A DNA stretch of 64,000 bases from Posidonia oceanica (taxonomy: Eukaryota; Streptophyta; Magnoliopsida; Alismatales; Posidoniaceae). Shown here piece by piece: positions 58,301 to 64,000 of the stretch (its first letter is position 1; each line of letters begins with the position of its first letter). The stretch covers positions 121,987,001 through 122,051,000 of the forward strand of contig JAZBRS010000029.1 in the NCBI GenBank assembly GCA_037176725.1, in the 5' to 3' direction. The notes beneath the pieces were generated by a model. That model was not told the DNA's origin and made no database searches. It saw only the letters and a list, made by a program, of their open reading frames with translations. The position numbers were made by a program, and so were the translations under genes.

Positions 58301-61160
58301 TTCTCCGGCCCTCCTGCACCGTCCTCGACACGCCGGTCAGTTCCTCTTCTCCAGCACCGTTCTCCGATCTCCACGACGCTCCAGCCAGCGGAACGCCGTC
58401 CCGACGATCCCCGGAGCTCCGCACGGACGTCAGCAGCCGCCTCCGCCCTCCTGCGCCTCCGCAGCCCCCTGTGCCGGCGATGGTGAGGTCTGGAAGCTTA
58501 CTGCTACAGTACTCACCTCCGTCGACGATCACTGTGCTTTTATTTTCTCAGTTATATGGTTTTTGTGTGAATATTGCATGCTTAGCCTAAGTTCTTTCAC
58601 TTTTGCATTTCAGTCCTTATGTCATTTAATTTGCTTTGTTTTTAATTTAAAACCAAGGTAAAATGCTCTGAATATCTGTGTTTTTCAGTATTTTCTTTTC
58701 AGTCCTTTTACTGTGCTGTTTAGTTATAAAATTTTATGCTTCAGCCCCTCTGTTTTCAATTTTTGCACTTGGGTCCTATTTTAAATCAGATCATTTATTT
58801 GCATGTGTTTTGCCATATTGCATTGCATTCTGGCCCCCTGCATGTTTCTGATTTTTGCATTTAGGTCCATGCACTGTAGAAACTTAGGTTTTATTTTTGA
58901 TTTTTGCATACTGCATTGCATGTTTTGCCTCCTGGTTTTGCATTTTTGCATTTAGGTCCATTTTAAATGGACAGTAACCATCCTGCATGCATTTTTGCTT
59001 ATTGCATTGCATTTTGGCCCCTGTTTTTTTCAAAAATTGCACATCAGTCCTGTCTTTTGATTTCAGAGCATGTTTTACATATAAATTTGCATATTTGACC
59101 CCTGCATGATTCAAAAATCACACATAGGTCCTTGCATCCTTTAAAAACCATGTAAAAAGACTGTTTTGCCCCTAAAGTTGCATCTTAGCTCCTATGCTTG
59201 CTAAATTGCACGTAGACCCTCCATTAGCATCCTCGGACTCCCCAGAACCCTGTTTTCTGGAAAATTTGCACTTTAGACCCTAGTTTTTTTCCAAAATTGC
59301 ACTCTGACTTCTTTTGTCTTCAAAACCTCTTCTAATGCATGCCCTCTTTTCAAAATAGCTTTCTGAGCCCAGTCTTTTGCAAAATAAAGTCCTGCCCTCT
59401 CCTGTTTTCAAAGCCCTCCTCTGTGGACCCCATCCTTTGTGAAAACTTGCATTTAGCCCCTTTTCTTTTCCAAAAATGCTTTTGAACTCCTGTCTTTTCC
59501 AAGTTTTTCCCCTTGTCTCTTCTTGCTTGTGCATGCATTCTGCATCCATTTAGTCTTGCATTTTTAGCATCCTTTTGCACACACTAAGCACCTTTAGCTC
59601 CCCTTCACTTGGGAGGACCTTTTGCACACCCCTAGGACCTCCTGAACACCTAGATCTGTTCTTCTTCCCCGTTCTGGCCTTTCTGCCTTGAAGCTGCGAT
59701 ATCTTCCAATCCGGCCGTTGGATCTTCTCAAGTAAGCTGCCCAGGCGACCGCAGCGAAGCGCTCTTCAGCATGGACTAGACAGATCTCAGATCAGGCTCC
59801 TGGATTTCCAGGTATGTCCTCCTGAACCCCTGCATTGCATTCATTTGCATGCCATTTGCATAGTTTTCCTCGTTTTCGATTTCTGTCTCTTTGAGCATGT
59901 AGAATAGGACCTCCCTTTTCTGCTTGGCAACTAAGATCCCCGTTTCGCGTTTCCCCATGTGTTTTGTGTTGAGTTTTCCCTGGATTTACCACTTAATGTG
60001 ACTTTCTCCCCCCTTTTCCACGATCCGATCGCATCGCGAGCTTTGAGCAGCGTGCGAGACAGATCGTGGAACGGTTTAGTGGGAAACGGTCACAAAGGAG
60101 TGGTAATCCCCCCGTTTGCTCACTCTCCTCTTTGTAGGTCTTCACACCTACTCTGTGTGGCCGCGGACAACGCCTGTTCTCACACATGCGTTGTTCTACT
60201 TCTCCTTTTACTACTTCTAATCTTTTCCTTGCATTTTCATTCGCACGGCTTTTCCGAGGTTTTATCTCGCTGCTTTTGGCACCGTTTTGCGTGCCTGCTC
60301 TCGTTTTGGCACCGTTTTGCGTGCCTGCTTTGTCTTTCGCGCCGTTTTGCGCACTCGCCTTGTTTTTGGCACAGTTTTGCGTGCCCGACATCGTCTTTTG
60401 CACCAATTTGCGTGCCGCCTTACTTTCTCGCTCGTTTTGCGTGTCGATCTTTTCCTTTTGCCCCGTTTCGCGTGCCGTTCTTGTTTCTTGCCTCGTTTTG
60501 CGTGTTTTACGCCGTTTTCTCTTGCATGTCGCCTGCATTGCATGGTTTTGCCGTTGTTTTGCTTTTTTCGCTTGCATTTGCATATAGGGCTGTGATGCTT
60601 ACTGCCTGGAGTTCTCACGAGCCAGGTTTCGCCCGGTTCGGAACACAGACAGCGTAGCTGAGCACTTAGACAGCACGTTTACTTCCTTGCTTTGCATCTC
60701 TCCACTTAGAGCACACCTTGAGCATTCATTTAGGCATTTATAGGCACATAGGCATTCAATCCTGCATTTCCTTGTGTATGCGAGCGTAAGCCTAGAAAGA
60801 CCGATTCTCGGGCGTGTCGGGGGTGCCTAACACCTTCCCCGCGCGTAACAGGAGTCCTTGCCCAGTCTTTTGGTCCGCAATGACCATATTGCCCTTATCT
60901 TAGGCTAGAGTCATCTCTTTTGCATTCATTTGCATTCGTTTTCCCTTGCATTGCTTTGCTTTGCATCTCTTGCTTGGTTTTGCGTGTTAATTCACGCATT
61001 TCCCTCGGTTTTCCTTGTCTCCCGTTAATGGACATGGTGGCGACTCTGATTTGTCTTATCTTTCTCTTTTCTCCTCGATTTTAAGTGTTTTCGAGTTGAG
61101 CCTCTTCCTCGGATCCAATCGCCGCTAATAGCGAGCCTGATTCCGATCGAGATTGCTACA
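55390..61160 (+). repeat. E1 second (shared) LTR, family A, 5771 bp
   Basis: Same length and layout as the first LTR, with TATA-like CATATAAG at 57278, donors at 58238 and 59812, and TGGCGACTCTG at 61038. Its first dinucleotide is TA rather than TG; it ends GATTGCTACA. It is the 3' LTR of the first unit and the 5' LTR of the second. Confidence 0.94.
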
Positions 61161-61161
61161 G

Positions 61162-61179
61162 TGGCGACTCTGCAGGGGA
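61162..61179 (+). promoter_or_regulatory. Second-unit primer-binding site
   Basis: TGGCGACTCTGCAGGGGA, one base after the LTR; differs from the first PBS by one T-to-A change. Confidence 0.8.
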
Positions 61180-62490
61180 GGATGAATCCGGCTTTCGTTC
61201 TCGGCTTTTCCGCTCGCTTGTTTTGCAGCCTTGTCTGCCTTGTGTGCCTTCTTTGCCTGCTTTGCTCGCTTTTCTGTGCAAACTCCTAGAAAGTCGCTTT
61301 GTGGCTACTTTGTTTAGGTTTTGCACCTCTTTCGCCTCGGTTTGCGCTCTTTTTGCTTAGCTTTACTTCTGTGCTTGTTTATTTACTTGTTTCCCTGCTT
61401 CTGCTTTTACTTCCTTTACTGCTTACTTGCCTTTACTTGCTTTGCCTAACTTGCTTATTACTGCTTTAGTTATCGCACATTGCATGTCTACATACTTGTT
61501 CGGCAACGATACATGCCTTTTGAATGTTGAATGCTTCTTTTACACCTTTGCTATGTCACTACGCACGCACATGCCTTGCATACATGCCTTTTGACCTGAT
61601 GAATGTTTTTTTTCTTCACCATCATGCTCACAAACACCCGCACATGCCATGCACTTGCCTTTTGTTGTGTTGTATGATCGTCTGCCTGCCATGCTTGACT
61701 GATTTTCTTCCCTTTCGCACATGCCATGCCTAGGATAGTAGAGACTTGTCAGCTCTCCCCATGGTTAACTAAAAACCGCAAGTAAAAAGAACTTCTAGGA
61801 GCAACTACAGACTCTGAACAATCCTTCACTCCCTCTGGTTAATAAAATGTGCAAGATAAAAGACTTTAAGCATTTGCATAAGCATCATATAGGGCATGCA
61901 TTCTTCTCATCTGAGTCCACCTATTAGTCTGCGAAGGACAGTCTCGGCCTCTTGCTCCACCGCTTTGGGCGTGGCGCGAGTCAGTCGGTCTGTCCCCCTC
62001 TCGTTCGGGGGTCGTGTCGGTGTTAGTAGAGGGTACCACCCACGCTTTGGCGGGGTAGAGGCCACCAACGCACCACCCTGTCATTTCCTGAGCTTTGGGC
62101 CGGGAGTTAGACAGGGAACCTACTTTTCTGACCTGAGTCGGTGACCCGTACACCCAGGGATACCCGAAGTAGATTACCTTGCTAGGAAACACTAGTTAGG
62201 TAAGGAGGGCATGCTAGAAAGCATACATATCATTCATGCCATTTAATTAACTCATTTGCATTCATCTTTTTAGTTTCTAACCCTAATTTCCTTCTGTTGT
62301 GTCAGCGTGATCGGTAAAGCGAGTTTCCCTTTGCCAGAGCTCGAGTACCGACCCTCGTTGACGCTCCTGTTGCGACTTTATTCGCGACCATTCCCTTTCT
62401 GAGCTATCCGCCTTTGCGAAGATAGCTCCTCTTAGGAATCACCGCTTGTACACTCGTCACAGCCCTGTTCTCATGCGCTCTTGGTCAGCA
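61180..62490 (+). other. Second-unit 5' leader
   Basis: Near-identical to 39082-40392 with no length change. The intron candidate is at 62200-62305. An extra in-frame ATG at 62473 (ACG in the first unit) precedes the gag ATG. Confidence 0.75.
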
Positions 62491-64000
62491 ATGGCCCAAT
62501 ACGTTAGTGAGCCTTCCTTTACTCCTGTCACGGAGGGTGTTTTCATTCCGGCCCCTCCGGTTGCTCCTTCTGTCCCCCTTGTTCTTCCTTCGACGCCAGG
62601 GTTTCCTCCCCTGACGTCTCTAGGTTCTCAGTACGTCCCGGGACAGTGGCAAGTATCTCTTCCTCCGGATCCGGTCGCCGAGTCTATCTTGACGACCGTT
62701 ACTCGCGTTCCGGAGACGCCACTGCCCCCTCCATCCCAGGGATACGTCGCTTTCGACATCCCTTCCACCGTCGCGGCGACCTTTGCTGTAGAATCCTTTC
62801 CTCCCGGACAGTCTGTGTTCGTGCCACTTGTTTCTCAGCCTTCGCCGGCACTGCACTTCAGTGTCCCCACTGGCGAGACGCCCGAGGCGCAGTACCAGCA
62901 CCTAATGGAGCTTGCCCAGAGACTACAGGGCATGGCTCTATCAGTCCGTCCTTCTTCTATTCCTGTCGTTCCTGAGGTTCCTCTAAGGCCAGTTCCTGCA
63001 TTCCATGCATCGACCTCCACACCTCCGCCTCGACCATCGTCTCAACTGCTCACGGTTCCGACGATGGGGGCCCGTTTACCGCCTCCTACTGCACAACACT
63101 TAGCACAGCATGCTCCACTTCCCCCTGGTGGTCAGTCCTTTGGACTGGCTGGAGCCCAGTACCTCACTGGCTCGCTATCTGGCACTCCGCCTGTACAGCA
63201 ACTGGTGCTCCGTCATCCTACCCCTATCACAGCACAGCATGGCATCTACTCTTCTCCTCTGCATCAGGTCCAGCATCCTGCATACACAGTCCCCCAGCAT
63301 GGATACGCCGGCCATCCCGTTGCTCCACCAGGCGACGCTATGGTAGATCCGGAGGAGCACTTAGGGGCGACCCATCCGGCGTATGTGCTCGCTACCCCTG
63401 CTGATCCCTCTCCTACAGCAGCAATCCCAGACCCCATCAATAACCGGATGGACGTCTTGGAGAAGCCACTACGACTAGTGCAGGGTACTGAGCACCAGAC
63501 CTACCAATTCCGGGACCTCTACTGCTTTCCAGAGGCGGTACTCCCTCCGAAGTTCAAAATCCCGGACTTCGAGAAGTATAATGGTAGGGGCTGCCCCATA
63601 GCCCACTTGAAGGCGTATTGCGGTGATCTCGCTCAACTTCATGCTGACGAGAGGTTGCTGATCCGCTTGTTCCAGAAGAGTTTGACCGGGCCGGCACTCA
63701 AGTGGTTTACATCACTTGATATGTCAGCCATCAAGACTTGGAACGACCTCAGTCAGGTGTTCCTGGAACAATACTCCTTCAACCTCGATCTGGTCCCAAA
63801 GAGGGCGGACTTAATCGCAATCAAGCAGAATTCTGGCGAGCCGTTCGGGGAGTACGTCGGCCGCTGGCGCGCCCTTGCCTCTCAGGTTCGAGATAGACCC
63901 TCCGACGAGGAGTCTATCGAGATCGTTATCAAAGGGGTGCAGCCGTCTCTCGGAGCTCTGCTTAGCATCCAACCAGTCACTACTTTTGCGGCACTCATCA
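62491..64000 (+). CDS. gag: Second-unit gag, open to the window end (partial)
   Basis: Starts MAQYVSEPSF and stays open for about 503 codons to the edge. It has CAG where the first unit has a TAG (matching position 40819), so the gag N-terminus here is intact. A 12-bp in-frame deletion near 63285 removes four residues. The gag domain (FRDLYCFPEA, KYNGRGCPIAH, EQYSFNLDLVP) reaches the edge; the rest is outside. Confidence 0.92.
   Translation, partial: MAQYVSEPSFTPVTEGVFIPAPPVAPSVPLVLPSTPGFPPLTSLGSQYVPGQWQVSLPPDPVAESILTTVTRVPETPLPPPSQGYVAFDIPSTVAATFAVESFPPGQSVFVPLVSQPSPALHFSVPTGETPEAQYQHLMELAQRLQGMALSVRPSSIPVVPEVPLRPVPAFHASTSTPPPRPSSQLLTVPTMGARLPPPTAQHLAQHAPLPPGGQSFGLAGAQYLTGSLSGTPPVQQLVLRHPTPITAQHGIYSSPLHQVQHPAYTVPQHGYAGHPVAPPGDAMVDPEEHLGATHPAYVLATPADPSPTAAIPDPINNRMDVLEKPLRLVQGTEHQTYQFRDLYCFPEAVLPPKFKIPDFEKYNGRGCPIAHLKAYCGDLAQLHADERLLIRLFQKSLTGPALKWFTSLDMSAIKTWNDLSQVFLEQYSFNLDLVPKRADLIAIKQNSGEPFGEYVGRWRALASQVRDRPSDEESIEIVIKGVQPSLGALLSIQPVTTFAALI

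Larger units (their letters stand above)
33292..64000 (+). mobile_element. E1: tandem Tat element, LTR-internal-LTR-internal (runs off the end)
   Basis: Two LTRs of identical length (5771 bp) at 33292-39062 and 55390-61160 are each followed by a primer-binding site and the same leader and gag. The unit length is 22098 bp; a single two-LTR element would be 27869 bp. The middle LTR is flanked by a polypurine tract on the left and a PBS on the right, with no target duplication, so it is shared. Such arrays are expected from unequal recombination between LTRs. The two LTRs differ at about ten sites in the first 370 bp and at few sites later, so E1 is young compared with E2. Confidence 0.93.

Overview
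This window is repeat DNA from a plant nuclear genome, almost certainly a flowering plant; I cannot name the species. No host gene, rRNA or tRNA was recognised. Everything visible is explained by nested, very large Ty3/gypsy LTR retrotransposons. They fit the Tat (Ogre-like) lineage: RT is followed by a degenerate RNase H and a second, archaeal-type RNase H, the integrase has no chromodomain, and the LTRs are 5.8-6.2 kb.

The oldest layer, here called E2, is a decayed element cut into pieces: gag-pro at 12861-14901, pol at 20722-25435, the end of pol plus spacer at 31612-33124, and the start of its extra ORF at 33125-33291. Four insertions split it. (1) E0, of which 1-12860 is the 3' half (end of integrase, DUF7745-like ORF, repeat-rich 3' UTR, 3' LTR), sits in E2 gag. 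(2) A forward solo LTR of a second LTR family (B) lies at 14902-20721. (3) A reverse solo LTR of family B lies at 25436-31606, with a perfect ACTAT target duplication. (4) E1, starting at 33292, sits in the E2 DUF7745-like ORF.

E1 is the youngest layer and has an unusual plan: LTR (33292-39062), complete internal region (39063-55389), LTR (55390-61160), then the PBS, leader and gag of a second internal region running off the window. The two LTRs are both 5771 bp and the repeat unit is 22098 bp, so this is a tandem array sharing LTRs. Its pol (1437 codons) is open, but gag, the pro-pol junction and the DUF7745-like ORF carry stop codons, nearly all explicable as C-to-T changes.

The elements share two unusual modules between pol and the 3' LTR. 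The first is a 400-codon ORF resembling the plant DUF7745 family, fully open in E0. The second is a 2-3 kb 3' UTR made of tandem arrays. Read closely, part of this UTR folds into a hierarchical multibranch structure. An outer stem encloses 5 (E0) or 4 (E1) domains; each domain is closed by its own complementary stem and carries three to four small hairpins with a near-constant loop. The domains are separated by TTATACGG-headed hairpins. Stem positions change in compensatory fashion within and between copies, including G.U-compatible changes. This covarying RNA architecture is the strongest candidate for an undescribed system here.

Other recurring signals are conserved 5' splice sites inside all five LTRs, a textbook 106-nt intron candidate in the E1 leader, and a hairpin pairing the LTR terminus with sequence upstream of the polypurine tract.
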